A DNA stretch of 64,000 nt, taken from assembly GCA_029378245.1 (NCBI GenBank), contig JARKIF010000108.1:1-64000 (forward strand). The letters are read 5' to 3'. Positions 1 through 10,842 of this stretch are shown here, in pieces. Each line of letters starts with the position of its first letter. Within the stretch, counting starts at the first letter, position 1. The notes beneath the pieces are model-generated. The model searched no databases. It was not told the DNA's origin and was given only the letters and a program-made list of their open reading frames with translations. Position numbers and translations under genes: made by a program. Source of the stretch: Roridomyces roridus. Taxonomy: Eukaryota > Basidiomycota > Agaricomycetes > Agaricales > Mycenaceae.

Positions 1-1284
1 GACACTCCACGTCTTAGCGCGCGCCTCGCAAACCGAAGCGGGGGCAGCTTGCCCTTCCTCCCGAGATTTGCGCTTCATATGCGAGGAAATTGGGATGGCA
101 CGGAAACGCGACCTCCTCGCGATTTGCAGAGTCTCGCCCCTCTTCCGGGACCAAGTCCAGCGCTTGCTGTATCGCGTCATCGACCTCTCGGAAAGCAGTC
201 CAAGGCGATTGGAGTCTTGGTGCACCGCTGTATCGCGCCGCCCCCAACTCGCGGAAAGTATTCACACTCTCATACTAGAGCTCGACCCGGTATCGCTCTG
301 TCTTCCAACATGGCGAAGCTCGCGCGCGCCCTTGCCAAATGTGTCAACCTTAAAGAACTCACGGTTCGCGATAGCACCTCGGGACGGCGTCCCTATTACC
401 TATCGCAGCATCCATGCATCCAAGGATGGGTCCTCAATACCTGCAAATTCCGTCTCACTAAATTCGACAACTTTTTTTTCAGCAACTCGATGCTGTCCCA
501 ATTCTGGAATTGTCCAGTGTGACCATTCGCGTCATGGTTCAACGGGCCATAGCGGGCGACAGCCTTTCCATTTCCGACGCCGAACAGCTGCCAAACTGAT
601 TGGTTTGGAAGTGCGGGACCTTGAGAGCCCCTCCCAGCGGCAAGGCCTCTTGAACGCATCGAGCGCACACATACTCCATTGCACCACGCTCGATCATCTA
701 GTACCCGCCCCTTATCCCTTACTCTCCTACGTTGGACACCCTGGACCTGCTCCATCATCTGACCGAATGGGATGCCGCTCAAACCTTGAGCATCTTTTCC
801 CATGTTGCGCTCGCCGTTCGGATTTGCTGCATTTCGGATTCCCGAACGCCTGAACGAGGCATTCAACGTAAGTCCCCGTGTAATATATCGTCATCCTGTT
901 CAACGCGCGCAGTATCTTCGAGAGGCTGAATCCCCAGCCGACATCCCCTTCGGTGCCCTCTCCAAATTTACACGTCTCGAAACCTTTTTCTACTACTCGC
1001 ACAACACCGTTGAATTCCTCGACCACAGCACCGGGGAACTCTATGACCTCGGCATTCCCGTGGACATAGAGGCATTTGGTCGTGTGGCAATGGACGCTTG
1101 CCCCACACTGCGTCGCGTCGTTGTTGCCTACGACCTTCACAAGCCGGCGTCGAAACGAGTACCGAAGCCGAAGGATCCCGACGTGGTGTGCACCCTCACG
1201 CGCGGTGTTGCTGGAGCGGATACTCACGTCGAACATGGGGCACGGTTTGATTTGAAAAAGACATCGATGTTCTGGCGTCCGTGA
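1..1284 (+). pseudogene. Family A F-box-like gene, frameshifted, 5' end outside window
   Basis: Same protein family as the intact gene at 17131-18443 (ARKRDLLA-CRVSPLFRDQVQRLLYRVIDL), which starts with an F-box motif (LPPEIC) and probably acts as a substrate receptor of an SCF ubiquitin ligase. Compared with that paralogue the frame is broken at least three times: near 74-80 just after the F-box, near 286-291 (after ELDP) and near 508-513 (after SQFWN), with further disorder at 640-740. A spliced-looking last part is still open: intron about 870-910, then YLREAESPADIPFGAL to the stop at 1284, ending FWRP like the paralogue. The family's two-codon start exon (Met-Lys) would lie just left of the window. 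Several independent indels make a sequencing error unlikely, so I call it a decayed gene. Function as F-box protein is inferred from the family. Confidence 0.75.
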
Positions 1285-2417
1285 GGGTGTTTTCGTCCTC
1301 AGTTTCGTCTCGGTTTTTCTCCTGGCATAACTGTACTTGTAGATTAGATAATGAATCGTATGATACACTACTTGACAGACACCAATCCCACCCGCAGAAG
1401 CCTCTCCGGTATTTCATTTTCAGTTCGGGAAGACCGTTAAGCAAGTTGATTGGTCCGATAAGAATTTGAAATTCCCTTTCTCTTTGCCATCACGAAAATC
1501 CCCTTATCCAGACTCGTCAGCGAATGAAGGTACGCCGAGTTAGGGCTTAACTCCTTCTGCGGATACTCAACGCCTTAGCGCGCACCTCGACAGTCAAAGC
1601 AGACGCGGGCAGGTTTTGCACTCCCGCCCGAGATCTGTGCGCTCATATGCGACGAAATTGGGCTGGCACGGCAAGGCGAGCTCCTCGCGATGTGTCAAGT
1701 CTCACCCGTCTTTCGGGAGCTAGTACAGCGCTTGATCTACCGCGTTGTCGACCTCGCTGGAAGCGGTCCAAAGCAATTGGGATCTTGGTGCAATACTGTG
1801 ACTCGTCGTCCGCACCTGGCAGAAAGAGTTCTCACTCTCAATTTGGCCCTCGATTGCGCCATGGAATTGACTTCCAACATCGCCAAGCTGGCGCGCGCTC
1901 TCGCTAAATGCGTCAACCTCAAAGAGCTTTCGATCCACAATATCACCCCGGGAGCCCTCGTCGCATTTCATATAGCGCACCCGGGACGGCAGCACCAGTC
2001 CATCGAAGCATGGGTCCTCAATACTGGTAAATTCCGCCTCGATAAATTCCGCAATAATTTTTTCAACAACTCGATGCTGTCCCAATTCTGGAACGTCCAG
2101 TCGGATATCCGCAGCCTTTCAATTCCCCATTGCACACAGAGGTTTCTGTTACACGCCCACCAACTTCCGAACCTGGTTAGTTTGGAAGTGGGTGACCTCA
2201 GAGCCCTTCCGGTCAACCGGCCTCTAGAACGCATCCAGGTTTTCTTCCATGTATTCAAACCTGAACGCCCAGTGGCCGCGCTCACTCGCCTAGCGGCCGC
2301 TCTCAGCCAGTATTCCCCCACCCTGACCCCCTGAACCTCGTGCAAAATTATTTCCACGATCCTTCTCAACTTGAGGCGGTATTCGCCACGGTTGCATCCG
2401 CTGCGCCCAGCTTGCTT

Positions 2418-2427
2418 CATTTCGGTT
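2418..2427. repeat. Target-site duplication, left copy (CATTTCGGTT)
   Basis: Ten bases, CATTTCGGTT, directly left of the inserted element. The same ten bases stand at its right border. They are part of the host codons for HFG. Confidence 0.8.
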
Positions 2428-3820
2428 GGGCTCCTATAAATTGCCGCATTGCCGCGCTTTTACCGCTGCCGCTGCCGCGCTGTACCGCGGGTGCCGCCAA
2501 GTTGGTCACACTACCGCGTTGTCACGCAGGGTCAGTGCCGCCACTGCCGCGGTGATTTTCAACTACATGTAAATCGGCACCGGATCCAGCGGGATGAGGG
2601 GACGAGGTCAGCGAAGATAGTTTATCGTCCGGAAAGCTGAAATTTACAATCTCACACACAGCCTCGACATTCAACATTGAGGTCAAAATACAGTCGAACC
2701 CCCAGTATTGCCACACGGTGTTAAACCCACGACGACCGCAGTGATTCAGCTTCACAAGTACTCCCAATTGAAAAGTCCTACGGTACAAGTTTCAACAATT
2801 TTCAACAGTCCTGGCCTTGGACGAAAAGTTGTTTTATGTTCAAAGCAGTCAATGCACTGTACTTCAACGCCGGTCAGTTCAATACAGTTTTGACGACATA
2901 TACGTGCTGAATGAATCTGAATATTGATGCTTCTGTGCTGGTTGAAATCGTCAATGCTTGTGATGCTTACGCACTCCGAGTCATGTTGGTGTGTTGGTGG
3001 TGTCAGATTTTTCTGAGATGGGGGATAGAGGGAAGTGAATTTCCCGCTTCCGTGAGACATTCATTGAATGGGAGAGTCCTCTCCCTTGATTGAAAGGGCA
3101 CTATGTTGCGAAATACTGCAAGAAGCGGGCAATTCCTGACTTCCCATCACTCCCATCGTGACTTAAGATTGATTTATCTCTGGATTGGTTGAAGTTCCCA
3201 CAAAGCGGTCATCGGTGCGTCAATCCTTGCTCATTGCAGCGTTTAATTCAACTGTAATATGAGGTGGTATAATTTTTCAGTGCGTTGCAATCCTTAAGCC
3301 AACTGCCGCGGTGGCTGTACCGCGGTAGCACAACTTCGATCGAGAAGCCCTTCTACTCTGCTCAAGGTTGGACCGACGCATTCACCACACAAATGCCGCG
3401 ATACCACTGCTCCTTCACCACACTGACTACCGCCACTGCCGCGGTGGTTGTCACACCGCCGCCATGTCACTGCCGCGCCATTACCGCGCTGCAGCGCGGT
3501 ACTGCGAAGTTGCCGCGCCTCGGTTAAAAATTGCCGCACTTTTTGAGTGCCGCGCCGCGGGCAGTACCGCACACTACCGCGAATACCGCACTTTGAATAT
3601 CTAACAAGTCATTGTGAAAGTCATTCCCGGTCAAGCATCGATTTGGCTGAACATGCTTTGTACTCTAAATGGACCCTGTTTCTCCACACTGTCTTGATCC
3701 GGCCAAACTACAGGTCTGTTTAACACAAATCATACACATAAGGAGTTCAGCTACCGCGCCGACTGCCGCGCCGCTACCGCACTTACCGCCGCGGTAGCAG
3801 TGCGGCAATTTATCGAGACC
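2428..3820. mobile_element. 1393-bp non-autonomous DNA transposon with CCGCGG-rich subterminal arrays
   Basis: The ends are inverted repeats of about 20 bp: the left begins GGGCTCCTATAAATTGCCGCA with one base trimmed here and there, and the reverse complement of the right begins GGTCTCGATAAATTGCCGC; the inner 13 bases ATAAATTGCCGCA are identical. A perfect 10-bp direct repeat flanks it. Both subterminal zones (about 2436-2560, 3296-3600 and 3740-3812) are packed with TGCCGC/ACCGC units, including at least six CCGCGG palindromes, while the middle is AT-rich with no protein I recognise. A 9-11 bp target duplication points to the Mutator-like (MULE) superfamily; subterminal repeats would be transposase binding sites. 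The class is inference. The insertion disrupts a family A gene. Confidence 0.75.
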
Positions 3821-3830
3821 CATTTCGGTT
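3821..3830. repeat. Target-site duplication, right copy (CATTTCGGTT)
   Basis: Exact copy of the ten bases at 2418-2427, directly right of the element. After it the host gene resumes in the expected frame (FGFIEIRG). Confidence 0.8.
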
Positions 3831-4397
3831 TTATTGAAATCCGGGGCCCACATGCGGTGCGCATATTCATAATTCAATCCACCAACCTGAAGCTGACTTT
3901 ACGTGCGACGTTCAGTCTCCTATTCAGGACTCAGAGTTGGACAACCCCATCCCGGCCCTCGCAAGATTTACACACCTCGAAACGTTCTTTTTCTACTCTT
4001 CCAGAATCGCCAAATTCTTGGACGCCAACTCCGGTTCTACTTATGACCTCAGCAGTCCTGCAGACTTGGAGGTTTTGGGTTGTGCGGCGATGCACGCGCA
4101 GGAAACGCTGCGTCGTGCGACCTTCTCGCATGACCTCGGGTTTGGACCTGGTCATCGCCATGTCGTGTGCACGTTAACACGCGACGGTCCGGAGGACGCC
4201 ATTCAATTTGAAGTGGAGCATCCGACAGAGTTTGATTTGCGAGAGATCTTCGTGTTGTAGAATGTGTTTCTTGAATGGAATTCGAAGGAGCCAAACTGCA
4301 CAGGGGATGCAAATTTTCTATGTGTGACTCGATATGTGCATAACGAACGAATATTTGGCAAGCCTGGTTTCCATTTCACCTTCAATCCCGCGCCGAA

Positions 4398-6047
4398 CTA
4401 GCTACACTTTGGTAAACCCGTCCAAGGAGTCGACTTCGCTCGAGGCTTGAACCGTTTCTCTTCAGGCACAACCAACGACACCTCCACGCCGCGAGATCGA
4501 AATTCCCCCAGTTCGGCTGGAGAAAATAACTGCTCCCGGTGATCGCTTGACCAAGAGATGTCTAACCCTTTAAAACCAGTCCCCAGTCCCACCCGTCCTC
4601 GAACAAAGCCGTCCAACAACTCCCGCGACACAAGACTGCTGGCCCGGATTTCGAGTGTCCGCAGCTTCGGGCAGACGGTCACAGCGCCGGCCACGGAGTT
4701 GGGAGTGAGGAGACGCAGCAGTCCCTCCACGGTGCAACACGACTGTCGGTGCAGTGCGCCAAGTGCTCCTGACCTCGTGATCGGGCGCGAGTCCAATATT
4801 TTGAGTTCCGCAAGATTTGTAAAATGCGCGAGAATCTCGAGGATTTCCGCTTCCGTAAAGGAAGGGAGATGGAGCAGGAGGCTTTCGAGGCCAACGATGT
4901 CGAACAGGAACACGTGATAACGAGGAGGATTGAAGCCGCTGGGGCCCGGGGATATTGTCGATTCCGTTGGGATGTGTAGCTTCCGTAGCGCCGGAAGGAC
5001 GAGATTGGCAAGAAGCTGGCCAACTGACTGGAGGCTGATGAGACCAGCCTCGAGCATGGTGAACGATTCGAGAGAGGAGAGTGTAATTGGATCCCTGCCA
5101 GAGTTTTGATCCACATCCTGCGTGATTTTGTGAATGAAGGCGAATGAAACGAGTCGCGGACAGTGGGAGAGCAGATCGAATACGTCGCTGTTGGATAATC
5201 CACGTGATGGTCCCATGGATTCAAGGTGCAGGTGGGTGAAGTGTTGGTCGAAGAAGGGTAAATCGAGAAGAAATGCGCGGAGCTCAGTCTCCTCTGGTCC
5301 ATCTAGGTCGATGTCTATCTGCCAGATATTCATGTTGCGCAAATGCGGGCCTTTGAATACGCCAAGTCGAAGAAGGGCCGAACTATCTGCAGAACTCGCC
5401 GAGTACGAAGCCTGGATCATGGCCACCAGAGGATGGGCTACGCCGAGCGTCAAATCCCAAACGTCCAACTCCTTCCAGCGATACGCGGATTCAGCCAAAC
5501 AGCTCATCAACTCAGCTTTCAAGCCGCTCCAATCGTCGAAGCTATTCATCATCTTGCCCTGCTCGCCCATAAACGCCAGCGAAACGGCGATCGGGCATGA
5601 CCCCGAGCGCTGCAGCCACTGGGAGACAGCTGGAATCCTCCGCTGCGGGTCCTCCAGGACGAATACAGCAGGGATGTGAAGAGAAGCCCAAAGGCTTGGT
5701 GTAGTGAGCGCGATACTCCGCCACGCGCTGCAGATGTGGGCTAGTAGCAGTGGGGCTTCCTTCGCACTCATCACGGCGTTCCTATCGGTGGGGAGACAGG
5801 CAACGAAGATTTCTTGGATGATATCGGCGGGCAGACGACGCGGAGAGGAGATGAGGGCCGCGTGAGAGTCGATGTAGGCCTGGAGCTGGTCGCGCTCCGC
5901 AGAAAGTTCGCGTATGCGTGCGTTGAGCGATTCCAGCTGAGCCAGCCGGGATACGAGGTCCGTGCGGATCTGTTGACACTCTGCGTCGGATGGAATGAAG
6001 TTGGTGTGAAGTAGAGATGCGAAGGGCGAGGTCATGAAATCGGTCAT
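4398..6047 (-). CDS. Family C F-box protein (coiled coil, F-box, LRR-like)
   Basis: A single open frame of about 549 residues from the ATG at 6047 (MTDFMTSPFASLLHTN), the start conserved with paralogues at 6336-7973 and 15076-16665; an upstream in-frame ATG is less likely. Residues about 25-60 form a coiled coil (RLAQLESLNARIRELSAERDQL), followed by the agaric F-box pattern SSPRRLPADIIQEIFVACLP...ICSAWRSIALTTPSLWASLHI at about 65-130. The rest is leucine-rich with LRR-like periodicity and ends near the family motif TPWTGL. Known role of the family: Skp1-binding substrate receptor in SCF ubiquitin ligases; the target is unknown. No intron is needed. It lies tail to the broken gene at 1524-4260 and tandem with the next family C gene, so a local duplication is likely. 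Confidence 0.85.
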   Translation of the reverse strand: MTDFMTSPFASLLHTNFIPSDAECQQIRTDLVSRLAQLESLNARIRELSAERDQLQAYIDSHAALISSPRRLPADIIQEIFVACLPTDRNAVMSAKEAPLLLAHICSAWRSIALTTPSLWASLHIPAVFVLEDPQRRIPAVSQWLQRSGSCPIAVSLAFMGEQGKMMNSFDDWSGLKAELMSCLAESAYRWKELDVWDLTLGVAHPLVAMIQASYSASSADSSALLRLGVFKGPHLRNMNIWQIDIDLDGPEETELRAFLLDLPFFDQHFTHLHLESMGPSRGLSNSDVFDLLSHCPRLVSFAFIHKITQDVDQNSGRDPITLSSLESFTMLEAGLISLQSVGQLLANLVLPALRKLHIPTESTISPGPSGFNPPRYHVFLFDIVGLESLLLHLPSFTEAEILEILAHFTNLAELKILDSRPITRSGALGALHRQSCCTVEGLLRLLTPNSVAGAVTVCPKLRTLEIRASSLVSRELLDGFVRGRVGLGTGFKGLDISWSSDHREQLFSPAELGEFRSRGVEVSLVVPEEKRFKPRAKSTPWTGLPKCS

Positions 6048-6130
6048 GGTGGTAGGAAACAAAGTGATTTGATCGTCCCCATTTGTCCACAACGCCCGCG
6101 CCCATATATGACACTTTTCTGGCTGATGTC
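6048..6130 (-). promoter_or_regulatory. Upstream region sharing a module with two other family C genes
   Basis: Directly before the ATG the minus strand reads GATCAAATCACTTTGTTTCC then TACCACC, nearly the same as before the genes starting at 7973 and 15076. Further upstream this copy diverges. A shared leader or core promoter is inferred. Confidence 0.5.
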
Positions 6131-6335
6131 GGCCGGTTTTCTGAACACCGCTGAAGACGGGTCAAATCCACGCTATGTACTACGTACGATTCAAATTCAA
6201 TATTGAATTTGGAGCGACAACTTTCAAGGGCACTAGTTGAAGCCACGAGCCATCTGAACAGTGAAGATCATTATTTTATTCATACAGCCATCGAAAACAT
6301 TACTACTTCTGAAGCAAGAGTACACACAGGTAATT

Positions 6336-7973
6336 TTACTGTCCACTGGGCCAACCATCAGACAAACCTGTCCAAGGAGTTGGCTGTCCCCAAGCGCCAT
6401 GGTTCGATAGGGAAATAGGTAAGGAAACCTCAACTCCTTGGGATCGGAACATTTGGGTCTCATCCACCGAAAATTCTTGCGACAACTGCCGGTTCTGGCC
6501 ATCGCGCAAAATGGCCAGACGTCGGAACCCAACCCGAAGATCAATCCGTCCCCAAATAAACTGTTCCAACGTTCCTTTGAGGACGGGGCCACGATCGCCG
6601 AGCTCGAGACTCTGCAGCTTCGGGCATAAGATCATCTCAGGGCTGGGAGTTAGAAGCTCGAGAAGGTGCTCAGGTGAGCAGGGTTCGGCGTCGGCATCAT
6701 GGGCGCCCGATTCCCACTGCCACTGCCGCTGGTAACCAGTCTGGATCGTAAGTGTGGTGAGGTTGGAGAAAGCCCCAAGGGCTTGCAGAATCATTGGTGC
6801 TGTGTATGAAGGTAGATAGATAAGAAGATCTTCGAGTGCCATGGAAAGATCTGGAAATAACTGGTGTTGGTCCAGCTGTGCTGATGAATATGAAGTAGTC
6901 GGAATGTGCAGCTGACGCAGTTTTGGTAGAAAGAGGGTGTCCAACAGGGGGCTCACAGATTTTAGGTCCAAGGCTGCGGGCTCGAAGAGGATGAGTGATT
7001 CGAGCACTGGGAGTGGGATTGATGTTGCATACTGATCCCAGTCTGGGGTATTATCATCATTCGGTGTAACATGGAAGGATACAAGTCGGGGGCATCGCTG
7101 AAGCAGTGTCAAAACTCTGCTGAGCGGTAGTCCCCCGTGGCAGTGACGCGGTTTGAGAGTCATATGCGTGAGGTTCTCCCAATGACAGGGCAGATCGAGT
7201 AAATCGGACGACCCGTCGAATCCAGGTTGCAGCGAGTCCAGAAGAAGGATTAATGTGCGTAGACTCGACGTTCGCAGTAGCACGTCAAGTTGGCGGAGCA
7301 CTGAGAGTGTCACTCCCTCGCCCTCGAACGATTTCAAGATTGCCGCCTCCGCGTTAGCAAATCCGAGGGGTACTGTGGTCACCAAATTCTGAACCACTAG
7401 ATTGTCCCATCGACTCGCTGATTCGGCGAGAGCATCCATAAGCAAGCATAGCGTCTCGAAATCCTCGAACGGCCTTGGTGGTACTGATCTGTCAAGCAAT
7501 TCGAATGAAAGGGATATCGGAAGTACCCCCGAAAGCTGCAGCCAGCGAGTCATGGCCGGGATCCTCTGCTCCGGGCGCTTCAGGATGAAGTACCCCGGAA
7601 TGTGAAGAGAAGCCCAAAGGCTCGGCGTTGTCAGCGCAATGACCCTCCACGCGCTGCAAATGCGCGAGACCAGCAGCGGGGCTTCCTGGGCGCTCATGAC
7701 GGCGTTCCGGTGGGTTGGCAGACAAGCCACGAACATCTCTCGGATGACATCGACAGGGAGTCGGCGAGGATAAGAGATAAGGGCCGTGTGAGAGTCTACA
7801 TAGGCCTGGAGCTTGTCGCGCTCAGCAGAGAGCTCACGGATGCGCTCGTTGAGCAACTCCAGCTGGACCAATCGGGGCGCGAGATCCGCGCGAATATGCT
7901 CGCACTCGGCGTCGGACGGAACGAAATTGGTGTTGAGATGGGCCTCGAAGGGCGAGTTCAAGAAATCGGTCAT
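6336..7973 (-). CDS. Family C F-box protein (coiled coil, F-box, LRR-like)
   Basis: Open frame of about 545 residues starting MTDFLNSPFEAHLNTNFVPSDAEC at 7973; the frame is open further upstream but the start is fixed by alignment with paralogues and by the CCACC before it. Coiled coil at about 25-60 (LAPRLVQLELLNERIRELSAERDKLQ), F-box at about 65-130 (YPRRLPVDVIREMFVACLPTHRNAVMS, ICSAWRVIALTTPSLWASLHI), then leucine-rich segments such as LRQLDVLLRTSSLRTLILLLDSL. It ends TPWTGLSDGWPSGQ, the family's tryptophan-containing tail. It is most like the copy at 15076-16665, including its 5' flank. Likely an SCF substrate receptor; target unknown. Confidence 0.85.
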   Translation of the reverse strand: MTDFLNSPFEAHLNTNFVPSDAECEHIRADLAPRLVQLELLNERIRELSAERDKLQAYVDSHTALISYPRRLPVDVIREMFVACLPTHRNAVMSAQEAPLLVSRICSAWRVIALTTPSLWASLHIPGYFILKRPEQRIPAMTRWLQLSGVLPISLSFELLDRSVPPRPFEDFETLCLLMDALAESASRWDNLVVQNLVTTVPLGFANAEAAILKSFEGEGVTLSVLRQLDVLLRTSSLRTLILLLDSLQPGFDGSSDLLDLPCHWENLTHMTLKPRHCHGGLPLSRVLTLLQRCPRLVSFHVTPNDDNTPDWDQYATSIPLPVLESLILFEPAALDLKSVSPLLDTLFLPKLRQLHIPTTSYSSAQLDQHQLFPDLSMALEDLLIYLPSYTAPMILQALGAFSNLTTLTIQTGYQRQWQWESGAHDADAEPCSPEHLLELLTPSPEMILCPKLQSLELGDRGPVLKGTLEQFIWGRIDLRVGFRRLAILRDGQNRQLSQEFSVDETQMFRSQGVEVSLPISLSNHGAWGQPTPWTGLSDGWPSGQ

Positions 7974-8085
7974 GGTGGCAGGAAACAACGTGATTTGATC
8001 GGAGGTCCCGATTTGGCCAGAACGCCAAAGGCCATAAAAGGAAATGCTGCTGACGAAGAGTCGTCGCTGGCTAAATCCCAAGTGG
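7974..8085 (-). promoter_or_regulatory. Conserved family C upstream module
   Basis: On the minus strand this stretch reads AGCGACGACTCTTCGTCAGC, then AGCATTTCC, GGCCTTTGGCGTTCTGGC and TCAAATCACGTTGTTTCC before CCACCATG. The plus-strand flank of the gene at 15076 carries the same blocks in the same order. Duplication with its promoter, or selection on the promoter, would both explain it. Confidence 0.6.
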
Positions 8086-8356
8086 CTCAAAAGGCATGGA
8101 TAAAAGGATCCATCCACCCCAAAGCTACCGAACTACAAACAAGAAAGTAGACCAGAAAAAAAAAATTCAGAAAGCGCTGGCAACATTTGACTTCATTCCA
8201 CCGCTTCCAGGGAGCCCGTGGAATACAATCCAGTTGCACTTCCGCACGTACACCCGCCAGGGATCATCCAGGGAAAGCGTGAAGAACAACAGCTACAGAG
8301 CACACATCGTTACGGATACAGAGTACATGTACATGTACATGGCACATATTTTTATT
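8086..8356. other. Spacer between a family C promoter and the AtuA-like gene
   Basis: No gene seen. A short run of TACATG units (about 8322-8340) is the only repeat. It should hold the distal promoter of the gene to the left and the 3' end of the gene to the right. Confidence 0.5.
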
Positions 8357-10385
8357 TTACAACTTTGCCTTCTCACTCGGCAAGAACTTGCGTGGAACGT
8401 CAACCTCCTGCGCCCTCAGGAACTCGGCCACGTTCTTCCCCAAAAAATCGACCGTACTCGTACAGCTCACACCACGGTCCAGGTGGTCATGCAGCAGAAA
8501 GTGCACGGCGCGGATATTCGGGAGCTCGAATCGATCCTGAGGCAGCGTCAGCGAGTGATACGATACGATACTTGGAGGCAGAAGGACGCACAATCTCCTT
8601 GCCATTATACTCTCCTGCCAAAATCTCCTGCACCTTGTCAACATCCAGCAACGAGCGTAACCACTCATACTCCTCCTGCGTCCGCACGAAGAACCCGACA
8701 TTGGCGTCCGACCCTTTGTCCCCAGACCGTGCATGCGCGACGAGACCCAGCGGCGCACGGACAGTTTCTCCAAACTGCTTCAAGCTTCCCAGGTAGCGTG
8801 GCGCCGAGGGCTGCTGCCTTGGGAAGACCTTGGTCACAGTGGGCGGTGGCACCTCCACGACCTCCCCGCTCTGTATGTGCACCCGGTGCTGCACATCCGT
8901 CTGCTGCAGCCTCGTCACAAAGTACTCAAACACCGGCTTGGGAAATCCCAGACGAGAATCGAGATGGAAAGTTCCGCCAGGGTACGCCGACATGATAAGG
9001 TCGATGAGGGGGCGCAAGAAGTTGTTGGTCGCGAGAGCCTCGGCGGTCGGGGCTTGCGCGACGATACGGAGAGTTACCGTAGCGGCGTCTTGCGTCCGTG
9101 GGTTGGCTCCAGCTGTGCCGAGGAGTTGAAAGTCGAGAAGCGAGAAACCGTTGATGGCGTCACGGAGGTGGTGTCGGACTTGCTGCTCGAGCATGCGTGC
9201 TTTGGCAGCAATGTCCAGCCCAACGAGGAAGTATTGCATCTCGGCCTGGAACCCGCCCGGCGCTGTGACGCCCACCTTGGTCGTCGGCGGTGGAGGCGCG
9301 GCTTGGACGCCGGTCATAGAGACCCGATTTGGACCTATTTGCGTAAAGGTGATGTTGTCCAGAATCGCAGTCACCTGCCAGATGTGAGTACGAAGAAGAG
9401 ACGGGCTTGAGAAAACTCACATCGGAATTGAAGTACCATGGCCCTTGAATCTCGTACAGAAGCTGCGACGAGCAGGTCTGCACGGTAACCATCCCGCCCC
9501 GGTTCTTCTCCTTGGTGATCACGACGCCTCCGTCTCCGTTAATCTCCGCAATGGGATAAGCTAAGTCAAGCCACCGTCCACCCTCCTCAAGGTCCTTGAA
9601 CCCGGAAAAGTTGCCACCAGTGATATACGTGGAACACTCGATAAGGTGGCCCGCTACGAGCGCGTTGGCGAGCTGCGGCAGGTGGTTGCGGTTCCAATTG
9701 TGCCACCACGCAGCGGCACCGATGGCCAGAGAGGCATCTGAGACACGTCCACAGACGACTATATCCGCGCCCTTGTGCAATGCCGTGGCGATTCCGAGGC
9801 CACCGAGGTATGCCTGCGCGTACATGGGCTTGAAAGGCCACGAAGCGAGCGTGTCCCCCGTGTGGTTGTTGGTAAAGGCCCTCGGGTCCGAGGCTGAGCG
9901 TTTCAAGACGATGGGCAGCACCTCGTCGCCGGAGATCCAAGCAACTTGAAGCGGCAGCTGCTTCTTCTGGACGAGCTTGACTATCACGTCGTGGAGGCGT
10001 TCTGTGTCAGAGGCACCCGCGTTGACGACGACCTGGAGAATAACTAAGCAGGATTCGCGGGTGTACGAGCCCCGTCAACGCACCTTGATTCCATACTTTG
10101 CAATGTCCGCCAGGGCGGGCTCGACGGCCTCGACGAAAGTGGCCTCAAAGGCGCCGCCTTCAGCTCCTTGAGCTTTCCTAGCGGCCAAAGAAGTCATATT
10201 GGCTTCTGACATGAAATCTCCGATGAGGACATCGACAGGCTCGTCTGGATAGCCAGAGGCGAGTTGTGCGAATGCGACTCGTCTGTCGGACGCTGAACCA
10301 GATGCACCTGGAAGAGAAGGCGGTCAGTGGTGGTCGTTGGGGAAGTGGTCTCGGGCGTACCGCCAATTCGAACTGCTCGTTTCAT
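8357..10385 (-). CDS. AtuA-like acyclic terpene utilisation family protein (DUF1446)
   Basis: Five exons read cleanly: 10361-10385, 10084-10307, 9421-10032, 8592-9374 and 8357-8536, all with GT-AG ends, giving about 607 residues, the usual size for the family. The N-terminus is the family signature MKRAVRIGGASGSASDRR, followed by VDVLIGDFMSEANMTSLA, YGIKVVVNAGASD, GADIVVCGRVSDASLAIG and ECSTYITGGNFSGF. The C-terminal part contains GLVAHARSGDKGSDANVGFFV and ends with the small AtuA-type tail domain. In pseudomonads AtuA is required for growth on acyclic terpenes such as citronellol, but its exact reaction is unknown; the fungal role is not established. It shares a 457-bp divergent spacer with the family C gene at 10843. 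No signal peptide is visible, so a cytosolic protein is likely. Confidence 0.9.
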
Positions 10386-10842
10386 GGTGGTAGACTCGAA
10401 GGCAGGAGCGTTATTCACAGTGTGGGATCGGTAATGCTATAACCGAAAGAAGAGAGACACGGGTGTTGTAGCGGGATGACGAGACGGTGAGACTTGGTTT
10501 GCTGGCGGCTGGACCCAAGCTGGACGTGGTGAATGCTATTCTGCCCATGAATATGTGATGTCCAAGGCCCGAGAGGTTTGCTCGTCTGCAGTCTTCTGTC
10601 GGGTGGGGGATTTGAAGGCCTTGGATGCAAGGCGGCCTTGCCAGCGATCACTTCACAAGACGGCATCGCGGGAATCATGGGGTAGGCTGGGAGAACGTGA
10701 TAGAGTATACATTTGTCGGCCCAGAAACTTGAATATCCGGAGAAGAGTGGCGGCGTTCAAGTCGTCTATGTCGACATGGTCGTCCGGAAAGAAAGTCGAG
10801 TCGGCAAAAAAGTCGGGACACTTTTTGATCGGACGTCCGCCC
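10386..10842. other. Divergent intergenic region (AtuA-like / family C)
   Basis: Holds the promoters of two genes that leave in opposite directions. Several ATGs in the right half are in frame with the family C gene, but the paralogue at 23332-25026 places its start at 10843. No clear TATA box or repeat seen. Confidence 0.5.

Larger units (their letters stand above)
1524..4260 (+). pseudogene. Family A F-box-like gene interrupted by a 1.39 kb transposon
   Basis: Starts, as in the paralogue at 17131-18443, with a tiny exon ATGAAG at 1524-1529, intron about 1530-1599, then LPPEICALICDEIG (F-box), MCQVSPVFRELVQRLIYRVVDL and the family's repeat-like body. A one-base shift lies in a C-run near 2326-2332 (after SPTLTP). 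At LLHFG (2427) the gene is split by an inserted element (2428-3820). After it the sequence resumes with a 10-bp repeat and continues FIEIRG, the counterpart of FVERLN in the paralogue, then a 3' exon (PIPALARFTHLETFFFYS) ending at 4260 with DLREIFVL. Without the insert the two halves align as one family A gene of roughly 390 residues. The gene cannot make a full protein now. F-box function is inferred from the family. Confidence 0.8.

Noticed and set aside
8487..8592. A frameshift near the 3' end of the AtuA-like gene
   Set aside because: A normal 55-bp GT-AG intron with a CTGAC branch-like site (8537-8591) restores the frame.
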